Assembly (NCBI RefSeq): GCF_004115925.1
Contig: NZ_SDDX01000019.1
Span: 186,001-250,000, forward strand
Length of the DNA: 64,000 nt
DNA from: Lelliottia nimipressuralis
GTDB taxonomy: Bacteria; Pseudomonadota; Gammaproteobacteria; Enterobacterales; Enterobacteriaceae
Direction: 5' to 3'
Shown: in pieces, positions 24,437-33,714 of the stretch
Numbering within the stretch: the stretch's first letter is position 1
Layout: every line of letters starts with the position of its first letter
The notes under the pieces: generated by a model
Database searches by the model: none
What the model was told of the DNA's origin: nothing
What the model saw: the letters and a program-made list of their open reading frames with translations, nothing else
Position numbers and translations under genes: made by a program

Positions 24437-25501
24437 ATGACTCCTGAACAAAAGTTTGCCCGCTGGGTTAGGGTGAGTATTGCCTCTTTCCTGCTGATGT
24501 TTGTCTATTTTATCGTCGCGGATATCTGGATCCCGCTGACGCCGGACTCCACCGTGATGCGTGTGGTGACGCCGGTATCCGCGCGCGTTTCCGGCAACGT
24601 CGCGGCGGTGTACGTCCACAACAACAGCCAGGTTAAAAAGGGCGATGTGCTGTTCGAACTCGACCCGACGCCGTTTCGCAATAAGGTCGAAGCCGCCCAG
24701 ATCGCTCTGGAACAGGCCCGGCTCTCGAACCAGCAGTTGGACGCGCAGATTGTCGCCGCGCAGGCCAATCTGAAAACGGCGCAGCTGACCGCCCGCAACG
24801 ATAAAGTCACTTTTGACCGCTATCAGCGCCTGAGCACCCTGCAGAACGTCTCGCAATCGGATCTGGATAAGGTGCGCACCATCTGGCAGAGCAGCGAACA
24901 GTCGGTGGCGAATCTGGAAGCTAATATCCATAACCTGCGCATCGAGCGCGGTGAGCGGGATGAGAAGCGCAACGTAACGCTGCAAAAATATCGTAACGCA
25001 CTGGAAGAGGCGGAGCTAAACCTGAGCTGGACGAAGGTCTACGCGCTGGCCGACGGCACCGTGAGCAACGTGCAGCTTAGCCCCGGTTTTTACGCCTCGT
25101 CAGGCTCTGCCGCGCTGGCGTTGGTGAATAACCAGACTGATATCGTCGCCGATTTCCGCGAGAAAAGCCTGCGCCATACCCATCAGGGCACCGACGCTGC
25201 GGTGGTGTTTGACGCCTTCCCGGGCCGTGTTTTCCGCGCGCACGTCACCAGCAGTGACGCCGGGATTTTGGCGGGACAGGAGGCGGTAAACGGTGAATTA
25301 TCTCAGCCTGAAACCTCCAACCGCTGGGTGCGAGACGCGCAGCGCATGCGCATTCACATTGCGCTGGACGAAACGCTGCCGAAACACCTGCCAACCGGCG
25401 CTCGCGCCACAGTGCAGCTGTACAATAGCGAAGGGCCGTTCGCCCGCTTCTTCTCCGGGCTGCAAATTCACCTCGTGAGCCTGCTGCATTATGTCTATTA
25501 A
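24437..25501 (+). CDS. HlyD/EmrA-type membrane fusion protein
   Basis: A 354-residue periplasmic adaptor with one N-terminal membrane anchor (SIASFLLMFVYFIVADIWI, about 14-32). VTPVSARVSGNVAAVYVHNNSQVKKGDVLFELDP is the split biotinyl-lipoyl domain; a coiled-coil hairpin (about 80-195) and LADGTVSNVQLSPGFYASSG complete the family layout. It links an inner-membrane exporter to the outer membrane. The gene overlaps the DUF2955 gene by 11 bases and follows MarR, making a regulator-adaptor-pump operon. Confidence 0.9.
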   Translation: MTPEQKFARWVRVSIASFLLMFVYFIVADIWIPLTPDSTVMRVVTPVSARVSGNVAAVYVHNNSQVKKGDVLFELDPTPFRNKVEAAQIALEQARLSNQQLDAQIVAAQANLKTAQLTARNDKVTFDRYQRLSTLQNVSQSDLDKVRTIWQSSEQSVANLEANIHNLRIERGERDEKRNVTLQKYRNALEEAELNLSWTKVYALADGTVSNVQLSPGFYASSGSAALALVNNQTDIVADFREKSLRHTHQGTDAAVVFDAFPGRVFRAHVTSSDAGILAGQEAVNGELSQPETSNRWVRDAQRMRIHIALDETLPKHLPTGARATVQLYNSEGPFARFFSGLQIHLVSLLHYVY

Positions 25502-26558
25502 TACGCTCGCGCGGGTCTTTACCCCGCACGGCAACATCGTCTACACGGCGAACGACTTTCGCCAGACCCTGCGCATCGTCTTTGCCGGGATGATCGCGCT
25601 GAGCATTTCGACGTTTTACAACACCAGCTACGGCGTCTTTTACGTGGTCTACCCGATCATGCTTCTGTCGCTGGTGCCGGTGTTTAACCGCCACGTGGCG
25701 AAGCAGTTTATTTTTAGCGCGTCGCTGAACTGCATCGAAATGGTAATTATCATCGGCTATCTCTCACAATGGCCGCTGATCATGACGCTGGTGGTGTTTG
25801 CCCTCTACGTGATGCGTTTTCGGTTTATGAGCAAGGGGCCGCTGTTCCTGTTTGGCTCGATGGGGGTGGTGTGTCAGAGCGTGATGCTCAATTTCATGAG
25901 TTACCCGACCACGAACTGGCACACGCTGCTGTTCTCAAACGTCGAGGCCAGCATCATGGCGGTCTGTTTAAGCGCGCTGATGAACTACCTGCTGCCGGAC
26001 GTCGAACCGCGCAAGCCGCCGCCGCTGATTGAGAAAAACGCTGCCCGCGTGCGCCACGAATCCCTGCTCTCCGGTACCGTGGCGACGCTGATATTTGTCG
26101 TCTTTCAGATAAGCGATCTCAGCGATTCCCTCTCGGCGCTGATGGCGGGCGTGCTGATCCTCTTTCCGATGAACTATCGCGGCGCGGTGATAAGCTCCCT
26201 GTGGCGCGTGGTCGGGGTGATCCTCGGCTGTCTGTACATCCTGGTAATGCAGCTGGTGCTTTACGATCACAGCAGCCATATGTTGCTGATGATGCCGCTG
26301 ATTGGCCTCGGGCTGGCGTTTGGCGCACGTCTGCACGTCATGGAAAAAGTCGGCGCGGGCGTCGGGTTTGCCAGCATCACCACCATCGGCATTATGTTTG
26401 GTCAGAACATGCATCCTGACGGCGATCTGGTGTTCAGCGATCTCTACCGCATCGTCTCGGTGACGGTGGCGCTGGTCTCCACGCTGACGCTGGTGTTCCT
26501 GGTGCATCTGTTCCTGAACCTTTTTGAGCCGACCCGCTACGTCATTCGAGAACCGTGA
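25491..26558 (+). CDS. DUF2955 (FUSC-like) inner-membrane exporter component
   Basis: A 355-residue membrane protein with about ten transmembrane helices in two blocks (about 20-155 and 185-345) split by a hydrophilic section (PDVEPRKPPPLIEKNAARVRHE). This is the aromatic-acid-exporter/FUSC-like architecture of DUF2955, usually found next to an HlyD-type adaptor as here. The pair is probably a proton-driven efflux system for aromatic or other toxic compounds under MarR control. Confidence 0.88.
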   Translation: MSINTLARVFTPHGNIVYTANDFRQTLRIVFAGMIALSISTFYNTSYGVFYVVYPIMLLSLVPVFNRHVAKQFIFSASLNCIEMVIIIGYLSQWPLIMTLVVFALYVMRFRFMSKGPLFLFGSMGVVCQSVMLNFMSYPTTNWHTLLFSNVEASIMAVCLSALMNYLLPDVEPRKPPPLIEKNAARVRHESLLSGTVATLIFVVFQISDLSDSLSALMAGVLILFPMNYRGAVISSLWRVVGVILGCLYILVMQLVLYDHSSHMLLMMPLIGLGLAFGARLHVMEKVGAGVGFASITTIGIMFGQNMHPDGDLVFSDLYRIVSVTVALVSTLTLVFLVHLFLNLFEPTRYVIREP

Positions 26559-26627
26559 CACACCTATTTTCTGCGTTCTGTGCTATGACTGTCGGCCGGT
26601 CAATTGGGCGACAAAAGGAGCAGGGAG

Positions 26628-28301
26628 ATGTGGCAGACAAGGGCGCTGGAGCTAAATAATCAGGCTTACTGGAACTGGGATAAGGCCTGCGAGCTGGTGG
26701 AATACGCCGTCGCGCATGATTTCAATACCGTGATTGTCGGGCAGGTGGACCTGTTCGACATGCTGGTTTCGCCCAAGGGTTACACCCCGCTTCAGTACAA
26801 CGATCGCCTCTCCAGCCAGCAGCGCGCCCGCTGCGTCCATCTCAATCGTCTCGGTAAACTGTGTCAGCAAAAAGGGCTGCGTTTTTATCTGCAGGCCAAA
26901 GAGTTCAACTTCCCGACCGACCTGCTGCTGGCGCATCCGCATCTGTTCGAGCCGGGCCACGGCGTGCGCTTTGACATCGATTTCTGGTGCGCGTATCTGA
27001 GCGAGAAAGTGTCGCTGATTTGCCAGCGCATTCCGGCACTGAGCGGCCTGCTGGTGGCGATTTCCAATACTGACGGGCTGCTGCCCATTTCGCGCCCGAA
27101 CTGGGAGCTACAGGGGCAAGACAACGCCCGGCTTCCCGAGCGTGACGAGCGCAGTTTTTCCCTCTACAGCCGCTGTTTCAGCGCGCTTTCCCGGACGATG
27201 CAGAAAGAGAATAAGCATCTGGTGCTGCGGGTGTTCCCGGCGAGCAATCACGATCTCGGCAACGTGCTGGAGGCGATCCGCCCGCTGCCCGAAAGCGTCA
27301 GCGTCTCCATCAAACTGACTCCTGAGCGCTTCTGGCCATCGTTTCCGAATAACCCGGCGCTGCTGGCAGTCCGCGAGCGCGAAGTGTGGGCGGATATCGA
27401 TCTGGTGGGCGAAGAGGTGGGCTGGGGGATTTTCCCGTTTCCGCGCATCGACGAGCTGCAGGGCCGTCTGCTGTGGTGTCGCAGCAATCCGGCGATCCGC
27501 GGCGCGGTGTGCAAAACCAGCTGGGAAGGGGTCGATAACCACTGGATCATGGGCACCCTGAGCGAATGTAATCTGCTGGCATGCAGCCGGATGCTGGCGA
27601 ATGATGGCGCCCATTTGTCGCGCGATCAGCTGCTGACGTACTGGCTCGACGAAAGCTACGGCTGGCGCCCTGAACCGCCGGTGTTTCACCAGTTCACCGC
27701 CCTGCTGGAGCAGGCCGGACAGGTGCTCTATAACGCGATTTACGTCCGCGACCACGTGTTTCACCGCCACAGTCAGGTGCCGGAAAGCTACGGCCAGGCG
27801 GTGTGGAGCCTCTACGGACAGCTCAATCGCAACCACTGGCTGCCAGGCTCCGAGCGCGATATCTCCTTTGACGCCAGCGATGTGGAGACATCCGCCGCCT
27901 GCCTGACGCGCATCGCCAAAGAGAAAGATGACGCCCGCGACGCCTCTGTGAGCTTACGTGAACGCGCGCTGCGTTTCACGGAGATCGCCGCGTTCCCGTA
28001 TGCCCTGAAAAACCGCTGGCTGGAGGAGTGGCAAGGCTTTGCGCTCTACTGCCACCTGTTCTTGCATGCTCAGAAAGCCTTCTTCACTCTGCGCTTTGCC
28101 CGTGAGGTGGAAAACAGCTGGAGCATGCGCGAGATCTGCCAGATCAACATTCAGGAGCTGTATCGCAGCGCCTCAGAAATGGAAGACTACTGCGCGAAAC
28201 ACGCGGACGCCTCGCCGGGATTGCACGTGCTGTTTGATGCCTCACGCGTACGGGCATTGGCCGATAGCCTGGGCGAGGAGCTTAAGGCGCTGAAGGGCTA
28301 A
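26628..28301 (+). CDS. Large cytoplasmic protein of a uronate-glycan locus, TIM-barrel-like, family unassigned
   Basis: A 557-residue soluble protein without signal peptide or membrane segments. The first 330 residues have alternating strand/helix blocks as in a TIM barrel: FNTVIVGQVDLFDML, GLRFYLQAKEFNFPTD, LSGLLVAISNTDGLLPIS, HLVLRVFPASNHDLG, VSVSIKLTPERFWPS, EREVWADIDLVGEE, IRGAVCKTSWEGVDNHW. The rest is helical. The pattern recalls uronidase-type barrels (GH67/GH115 class), but no catalytic signature could be assigned. AAGGAG lies eight bases before the ATG at 26628; the longer TTG start at 26604 is less likely. It is the first of four same-strand genes ending with a PTS permease. Confidence 0.75.
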   Translation: MWQTRALELNNQAYWNWDKACELVEYAVAHDFNTVIVGQVDLFDMLVSPKGYTPLQYNDRLSSQQRARCVHLNRLGKLCQQKGLRFYLQAKEFNFPTDLLLAHPHLFEPGHGVRFDIDFWCAYLSEKVSLICQRIPALSGLLVAISNTDGLLPISRPNWELQGQDNARLPERDERSFSLYSRCFSALSRTMQKENKHLVLRVFPASNHDLGNVLEAIRPLPESVSVSIKLTPERFWPSFPNNPALLAVREREVWADIDLVGEEVGWGIFPFPRIDELQGRLLWCRSNPAIRGAVCKTSWEGVDNHWIMGTLSECNLLACSRMLANDGAHLSRDQLLTYWLDESYGWRPEPPVFHQFTALLEQAGQVLYNAIYVRDHVFHRHSQVPESYGQAVWSLYGQLNRNHWLPGSERDISFDASDVETSAACLTRIAKEKDDARDASVSLRERALRFTEIAAFPYALKNRWLEEWQGFALYCHLFLHAQKAFFTLRFAREVENSWSMREICQINIQELYRSASEMEDYCAKHADASPGLHVLFDASRVRALADSLGEELKALKG

Positions 28302-28312
28302 AACCTGCCAAA

Positions 28313-28383
28313 AATGTGACGAACGTCGCGCAAGACACGCGCACGGCGCGATGGCTATGCGCCCATCGTCACATTCTCTTTTT
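28313..28383 (+). terminator. Long hairpin with T-tract inside the glycan locus
   Basis: AATGTGACGA (28313-28322) and TCGTCACATT (28366-28375) are perfect ten-base arms around a GC-rich inner region with further pairing; CTCTTTTTT follows. It lies between the first and second genes of the locus, so it may end the first transcript or reduce expression of the following genes. Confidence 0.6.
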
Positions 28384-28551
28384 TCATTTCACGTAAGGCG
28401 TGATCGTCGTCACGTCGTCTCCCCGGTGGTGGCTCGCTTTGTGAGTTGCCAGGCAGTTCCGGCCAATCTCCACTATTGGCTGCTCGCCGAAAAGTACATT
28501 CCCGCTGATGATTGGTCCGCAATCGATAAGTCGTATGAAGGCGAGGAAAAT

Positions 28552-30939
28552 ATGTCACAGGGTGACTGGCAACTTAAACAGGGCGAAGCGCTGACGCGTT
28601 TTCTCTTTTCCGCGGCAAAGGAAGAGCGCTTTGCTGAATTCTATACCGGCGAAGCCATCGACCCGGAAATAGACTATCACTTTCGCAACGGCTCCGGCCC
28701 GAAAGCTGAGGCGTTCTGCCGCCGCGTCTTTCGCCAGACGCACGCCCGGCGCGCGGTCGATCCCGCCCAGGCGCTGCCGTGCCGAGAAGTGACCTTTAGC
28801 GGTGAGAATGACAGCGTTTCATTTTCTGATTTTCGCCATTTGCCTTTCCACTTTCAGCGCTGGCTAACGGTTGATCTTTTCGCGCCACACACCGGGGAAT
28901 TTTCGTTTCGTGTGGGCACCTGCGGCGGCGTGCGGATATGGATTGAGGGAGCAGAAACCCTCTGCCATACGCCGTTTACGCGCAATACCCTGCAGCATGT
29001 CGAGGTGCGCCTGCCGCTGAATGCGGGCAAAAATAGCCTGCAGATCCATCTCGACGAGCTGTTTGAGCGCGACACCCTTTTTGCTCTGCAGATGGTCTAT
29101 CTGGATGACGCGCCCCTGGGCGTGGCACTGCCCGGCATGTCGGGGGAGGCGGTCGATTGTCTGAGTGAGTTTGCGTGCGGGCTGCGACCGGAACTGGCGG
29201 CCATTGACCACAGCGTGCGGCTGCACGGCAGTGTGCCAGTCCCTGCGGGGGTTGTGCTTTGCGGTGAACTGCGCGGCATGGGCAACGACAACTTTACGCC
29301 GAGAATACTCGATTTTGGCGCGCTAAACGTCGGGGAAATGACGATCACCCTGCCGTTACCGGCGGATATCGGTGAGGCGCACTATCAGCTACGTCTGACG
29401 CTCCAGCGCGGTGAAGTGACACTCACGCGTCACATCGGCGTCAACGTCATGCCCGATGCGCCGGTGCTTGCCCGCGCCACCACTCTTGTAGGGCGCAAAC
29501 AGGAAGCGCTGCGCTATATCGCCGCGCATGGGATGGATCGCACCTGCCGCCTGCTGGCGATGATGCACCTGCACGAATACGGCCCTGAGTGTGAAACCCT
29601 GCTGAACAGCACTCTCAAGCGCATCAGCGCGCGCGAAGACTGCTCTGATTTTTCGCTGGTGCCGCTGCTGTGGATCTGGCGCTATCACCAGGGGGAGCAT
29701 TTCCCGCCAGCCCTCTGGCGACGGGTGAAATCGACTCTGCTGGGCTATCGCTACTGGCTCGACGAACAGGGCTGCGACGTGATGTGGTTCTGGAGCGAAA
29801 ACCACGCGCTCTGTTTCCATACCGCCCAGTATCTGGCGGGGCAGTTTTTCCCGGACGAACAGTTTATCGCCTCGGGCCGCCTTGGGCGCGAACAGCAGGC
29901 GATTGCCGAAGCGCGTCTGGTGCAGTGGTTCGACGCCATCGATGCGCATGGTTTCGTCGAGTGGAACTCCGCGCCCTATTATCCCGTTGATTATATTGGC
30001 CTGTTCGCGCTGTATCAGCTTGCCGAGAGCCAGGTGATTCGCACCCGCGCAGGTCAGCTCATTGACCGCTTAATGCTATTAAGCTCGCTGCATTACCAGA
30101 ACGGCGTCGCCGCCGGAACCATGGGCCGCGTCTACGAAAAAGAGCTGCTGGCAGGGAGGCTCACCGAGCTGTCGGCTTACGGCGCGGTGGCCTGGGATGG
30201 CGGCAGCTATAACCGCAAATGCGCCTCGCTGCCGTTGTTCTGCGCCAGCGACTACGTGCCGCCTGCCGAGTCAGAGAAGTACGCCACGCTCTGCGAAGGC
30301 GAACTGGCCGCCTGGTACACCTGCGGCGGCGGGAATATTTGCCTTTGGAAAGCGCCGGGCGTCAGTTTGTCCTCCTGCGTCGATCACCACACGGGTGAGC
30401 CAGGCCATCAGCAGCATCTGCTCGATCTGCAATTTGCTTCCCGTCCTGACGCCAAAATCTGGATTAATCATCCGGGTGAAGCGGAGCCAGGCGGCGAAAA
30501 GCGGCCTTCATTCTGGGCGGGAAACGGTGTAATGCCGCATGTCATGCAGCAGGAAAACGGCGCTGCGATGCGCTGGCACATCGCTGACGAAGAGGCCCTG
30601 CCGTGGACGCATCTTCACCTGCCGGTACAGGCTTTTGATCGTGTCATCGCCTCGACGCACGCCCGTATCGTTCGCGCCGGTCAGGCTTTTGCGGCGGTGA
30701 TCTGCTCTGCTCCCCTGCACACCATCGACCACGGGCTCACGGCCGGAACAGAGTGTCGCGCGGCGGGACGCGACGTGGCGTGGTACGTGGAAGCGGGCTA
30801 TGGCGACGACGTGGCTTTTGCGACGTTCAGCGCCCGGATGGGCGCAATGACGATCGAGAAAGATCACGATCTCGCCGCGACATTTCCCGCTCTGCACAGC
30901 ACTGCCCCACGCATTATTTTCAAGGACGTAAACGCATGA
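28552..30939 (+). CDS. Large heparinase/lyase-like protein of the uronate-glycan locus, family unassigned
   Basis: A 795-residue cytoplasmic protein. An N-terminal beta-rich part (about 1-290) contains FSFRVGTCGGVRIWIEGAE, a carbohydrate-binding-like sandwich. The middle (about 300-560) is helical and repeated, with VMWFWSENHALCFHTAQYL and FVEWNSAPYYPVDYIGLFAL; the N-H pair and aromatic residues recall (alpha/alpha)6 lyases. The C-terminal part returns to beta strands. This is the general plan of toroid-plus-sandwich polysaccharide lyases, but no known family could be named. GAGGA six bases before the ATG at 28552 decides the start. Its TGA overlaps the ATG of the GH88/105 gene. Confidence 0.75.
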   Translation: MSQGDWQLKQGEALTRFLFSAAKEERFAEFYTGEAIDPEIDYHFRNGSGPKAEAFCRRVFRQTHARRAVDPAQALPCREVTFSGENDSVSFSDFRHLPFHFQRWLTVDLFAPHTGEFSFRVGTCGGVRIWIEGAETLCHTPFTRNTLQHVEVRLPLNAGKNSLQIHLDELFERDTLFALQMVYLDDAPLGVALPGMSGEAVDCLSEFACGLRPELAAIDHSVRLHGSVPVPAGVVLCGELRGMGNDNFTPRILDFGALNVGEMTITLPLPADIGEAHYQLRLTLQRGEVTLTRHIGVNVMPDAPVLARATTLVGRKQEALRYIAAHGMDRTCRLLAMMHLHEYGPECETLLNSTLKRISAREDCSDFSLVPLLWIWRYHQGEHFPPALWRRVKSTLLGYRYWLDEQGCDVMWFWSENHALCFHTAQYLAGQFFPDEQFIASGRLGREQQAIAEARLVQWFDAIDAHGFVEWNSAPYYPVDYIGLFALYQLAESQVIRTRAGQLIDRLMLLSSLHYQNGVAAGTMGRVYEKELLAGRLTELSAYGAVAWDGGSYNRKCASLPLFCASDYVPPAESEKYATLCEGELAAWYTCGGGNICLWKAPGVSLSSCVDHHTGEPGHQQHLLDLQFASRPDAKIWINHPGEAEPGGEKRPSFWAGNGVMPHVMQQENGAAMRWHIADEEALPWTHLHLPVQAFDRVIASTHARIVRAGQAFAAVICSAPLHTIDHGLTAGTECRAAGRDVAWYVEAGYGDDVAFATFSARMGAMTIEKDHDLAATFPALHSTAPRIIFKDVNA

Positions 30940-32024
30940 ACAAGGATGAACGGATGAGCACGCTGGACCGCGTGGTGCGCGGATTTTGCCGTCTGAAGAA
31001 TTTGAATGAAGTGGGCGTTGGCGACGGTTTTGCGATCCACTTTGAGGAGTGGGAGTGGGAAATCGGCGTCGGGCTTTACGGATTCTGGCGTTACGCCGCG
31101 CACCAGCAGGACGCGGCGCTGCAGCAGTCGATCCTCGCATGGTATGAGGCGCAGATCGCCAAAGGGTTGCCGGAGATACAGATCAACACCACCGCACCGA
31201 TGATCGTGCTGGCGCTGGTGGCGGGGCAACATCAGCGTGAGGATCTGCTGAAAACGGTCAACGACTGGGCCGACGCCCTGCTGCGTGATCTGCCCAAAAC
31301 CGAAGAGGGCGGCTTCCAGCACGTGGTGAAAGAGCAGCCCAACACCGGCCAGCTCTGGGACGACACGCTGTTTATGACCTGCCTTTTCCTTGGCGTGGCG
31401 GGGATTGTGCTCAAACGTCGGGACCTGATTGACGAGGCGGGATACCAGTTTCTGCTGCACACCCGCTATCTGAGCGATCCGGCCAGTGGGCTGTGGTATC
31501 ACGGCTGGACGTTTGTCGATAAACACCACTTTGCCGGGGCGTTTTGGGCGCGCGGCAACGCGTGGATCACCGTGGCAATCCCCGAATTTATCGAACTGAT
31601 GGGCGAGCATCTGGATACCGGCGTGCGTCGCTATCTGTCGCAGGTGGTGGCGCGCCAGGTGCGCTCCCTATGCACGCTCCAGGCTGACAACGGCATGTGG
31701 CACACGGTGCTCGACGATCCGCTCTCACCTCAGGAATCTTCCGCCACGGCGGGGATTGCCTACGGCATGCTGCGCGGCGTTCGGATGGGCATTCTGGATG
31801 ATTCCGTCAGCGTTAACGCGCTGCGGGCGTTTGACGCCGTAATGGCGCGCATTGACGAGGACGGCATCGTCCTCGAAGCCTCACGCGGCACCATGTTGGG
31901 CTGGGATATCCAGTATTACTGCGATATCGCGATGGCCCCCGTTCCCTACGCTCAGGCGTTAACGATGCTGCTCCTGCTGGAGAGGGAGCAGGGTGACTGG
32001 CCTGGCAAAACCTCTGTGACCTGA
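30936..32024 (+). CDS. GH88/GH105 unsaturated uronyl hydrolase
   Basis: A 362-residue (alpha/alpha)6 barrel enzyme. TGQLWDDTLFMTCLFLG and GAFWARGNAWITVAIPEF are hallmarks of GH105/GH88 (catalytic Asp in WDDTLFM; WARGNAW). These enzymes hydrate the double bond of 4,5-unsaturated uronic acids left by polysaccharide lyases and release the neighbouring sugar. It lacks a signal peptide. Its ATG overlaps the stop of the preceding lyase-like gene, so the two are coupled, and a PTS permease follows after 33 bases. An unsaturated uronate disaccharide delivered by the PTS is the likely substrate. Confidence 0.88.
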   Translation: MNKDERMSTLDRVVRGFCRLKNLNEVGVGDGFAIHFEEWEWEIGVGLYGFWRYAAHQQDAALQQSILAWYEAQIAKGLPEIQINTTAPMIVLALVAGQHQREDLLKTVNDWADALLRDLPKTEEGGFQHVVKEQPNTGQLWDDTLFMTCLFLGVAGIVLKRRDLIDEAGYQFLLHTRYLSDPASGLWYHGWTFVDKHHFAGAFWARGNAWITVAIPEFIELMGEHLDTGVRRYLSQVVARQVRSLCTLQADNGMWHTVLDDPLSPQESSATAGIAYGMLRGVRMGILDDSVSVNALRAFDAVMARIDEDGIVLEASRGTMLGWDIQYYCDIAMAPVPYAQALTMLLLLEREQGDWPGKTSVT

Positions 32025-32057
32025 CCCGCGAGAGCGGATAGCTGGAGATAATAATAA

Positions 32058-33686
32058 ATGAAAAAACTCAACATCATGGGCGCCTTCCAGACGTTTGGCG
32101 GCGCGATGGCGGTCCCGATAGCTTTCCTGCCGTTCACAGGGTTGCTGCTGGCCGTCACCAACATCCTCACCATGCCCGATATCATGGGCGATCTGGCCCA
32201 TCCGGACGCGACTTTTTACAAGGTAATGACGATTCTGAAGTCCGGCGGCTGGACGATTTTCCGCAACTTCCCGCTGCTGTTCTGTATGGCACTGCCGATT
32301 GGCCTGGCGAAGTCCGCCCAGGCGCGCGCGGCGCTGGTGGCCTTTTTCTCCTACATGGCGTTTAACTATTTTACCAACGGGATGCTCACCTTCTGGGGCG
32401 CTGATTTCGGCGTCAACTTCAGCCAGGAAGTGGGTGGGCAGAGCGGGCTGGCGCTGGTGGGCGGCATCAAAACGCTGGATACCAGTATCGTCTTCTCCCT
32501 GATCGTCGGCGGGATCGTCACCTGGATCCACAACCGCTTTTTCGAGAAAAAACTCCACGACTACTTTTCGATTTTCCAGGGGATGGCGCTGGTGTTTATT
32601 ATCGCCTTCTTCCTGATGATCCCTCTGGCGTGGCTGACCTGTCTGGTGTGGCCAAAAGTGCAATTGGGCATCAACGCCATGCAAACGTTCTACATCGAAG
32701 CCGACGTGCTGGGAATGGGGCTGTTTGCGTTTGTGGAGCGTATTCTGGTGCCGACGGGCCTACACCGCTTCGTCTATTTCCCGTTCTTCTTCGGCCCGGC
32801 GGTGGTGGACGGCGGTCTCTACACCCACTGGATCGAGAACGTCTCGACCTACGCGGCCTCTGCCGTGCCGCTGCGTGAGCAGTTCCCGGCGGCGGGCTAC
32901 TCCCTTTACGGCAATATCAGCGTCTTTTGCTCGTTGGGTGCGGGGCTGGCGATTTACGCCACGGCGAAGAAAAGCCAGAAGAAAAAAGTGGCGGCCCTGG
33001 TGATCCCGGCGATCATCACCGCGATGAGCGTGGGTATTACCGAACCGATCGAATTCACCTATCTGTTTATTTCGCCGGTGCTTTATCTGCTCAACGCGCT
33101 GATCGGTGCGGTGCTGTGCATGGCGCTGTACATGGCCGGGGTGGTGGGCTTTATGGGCGGCGGGATGAACGACATGATCCTGTTCAACTGGATCTTCTAC
33201 GCGCAAAACCACGCGCACCTGATTTGGATCCATCTGGCCATCGGCTTTGGATTTGCGGCGATCAACTTTATGGTCTTCCGCTACGTGATCCTCAAATACA
33301 ACATCCTGACGCCGGGGCGTAACGAGGATGAAGACGAGGTGCGTCTCTATTCGAAACAGGATTACCGCGATAAAAAGGCGGCGGGCAAACAACCCGATCG
33401 CGAGAAGGCGATTGCGATCCTGCAGTGCGTCGGCGGCGCGGAAAACGTTGAAACCATCAGCAACTGCCAGACCCGCCTGCGGCTGGTGATCCACGATCCC
33501 TCGTGCGTGATGGATGACAACGCGTTGAAAGCTGCGGGTGCATTAGGGACGATTCGTAATGGCAGGAACCTGCAAATCGTGATCGGCCTGTCGGTCACCG
33601 TGGTCCGGGAATTCTTTGAGGCAGAAGTGATTCGCGCGCGCGAGGCGGGGAGAGATTCGCCTGCGCCGCAGCCGGTAAACTCATAA
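32058..33686 (+). CDS. PTS EIICB permease, glucose/alpha-glucoside superfamily
   Basis: A 542-residue PTS transporter. The EIIC domain (about 1-410) has ten membrane segments and the signature VGITEPIEFTYLFISPVLY; after a linker the EIIB domain (about 440-530) contains ETISNCQTRLRLVIHD with the phosphorylated Cys. Its layout is that of MalX/GlvC-type alpha-glucoside permeases. No EIIA gene is near, so EIIA-Glc (Crr) is the probable phosphate donor. It imports and phosphorylates a sugar for the three enzymes encoded upstream. A terminator follows at once. Confidence 0.92.
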   Translation: MKKLNIMGAFQTFGGAMAVPIAFLPFTGLLLAVTNILTMPDIMGDLAHPDATFYKVMTILKSGGWTIFRNFPLLFCMALPIGLAKSAQARAALVAFFSYMAFNYFTNGMLTFWGADFGVNFSQEVGGQSGLALVGGIKTLDTSIVFSLIVGGIVTWIHNRFFEKKLHDYFSIFQGMALVFIIAFFLMIPLAWLTCLVWPKVQLGINAMQTFYIEADVLGMGLFAFVERILVPTGLHRFVYFPFFFGPAVVDGGLYTHWIENVSTYAASAVPLREQFPAAGYSLYGNISVFCSLGAGLAIYATAKKSQKKKVAALVIPAIITAMSVGITEPIEFTYLFISPVLYLLNALIGAVLCMALYMAGVVGFMGGGMNDMILFNWIFYAQNHAHLIWIHLAIGFGFAAINFMVFRYVILKYNILTPGRNEDEDEVRLYSKQDYRDKKAAGKQPDREKAIAILQCVGGAENVETISNCQTRLRLVIHDPSCVMDDNALKAAGALGTIRNGRNLQIVIGLSVTVVREFFEAEVIRAREAGRDSPAPQPVNS

Positions 33687-33692
33687 CAAAAT

Positions 33693-33714
33693 GGGGCGCT
33701 CTGCCCCCTTTTTT
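33693..33714 (+). terminator. Terminator after the PTS gene
   Basis: GGGGC and GCCCC form a short GC stem with loop GCTCT, followed by CTTTTTTAG. It reaches the stop codon of the convergent yjiN gene. Confidence 0.75.

Noticed and set aside
28351-28551. 67-residue N-terminal extension of the lyase-like protein
   Set aside because: It begins inside a terminator-like hairpin and T-tract, while a strong GAGGA ribosome site supports the start at 28552.
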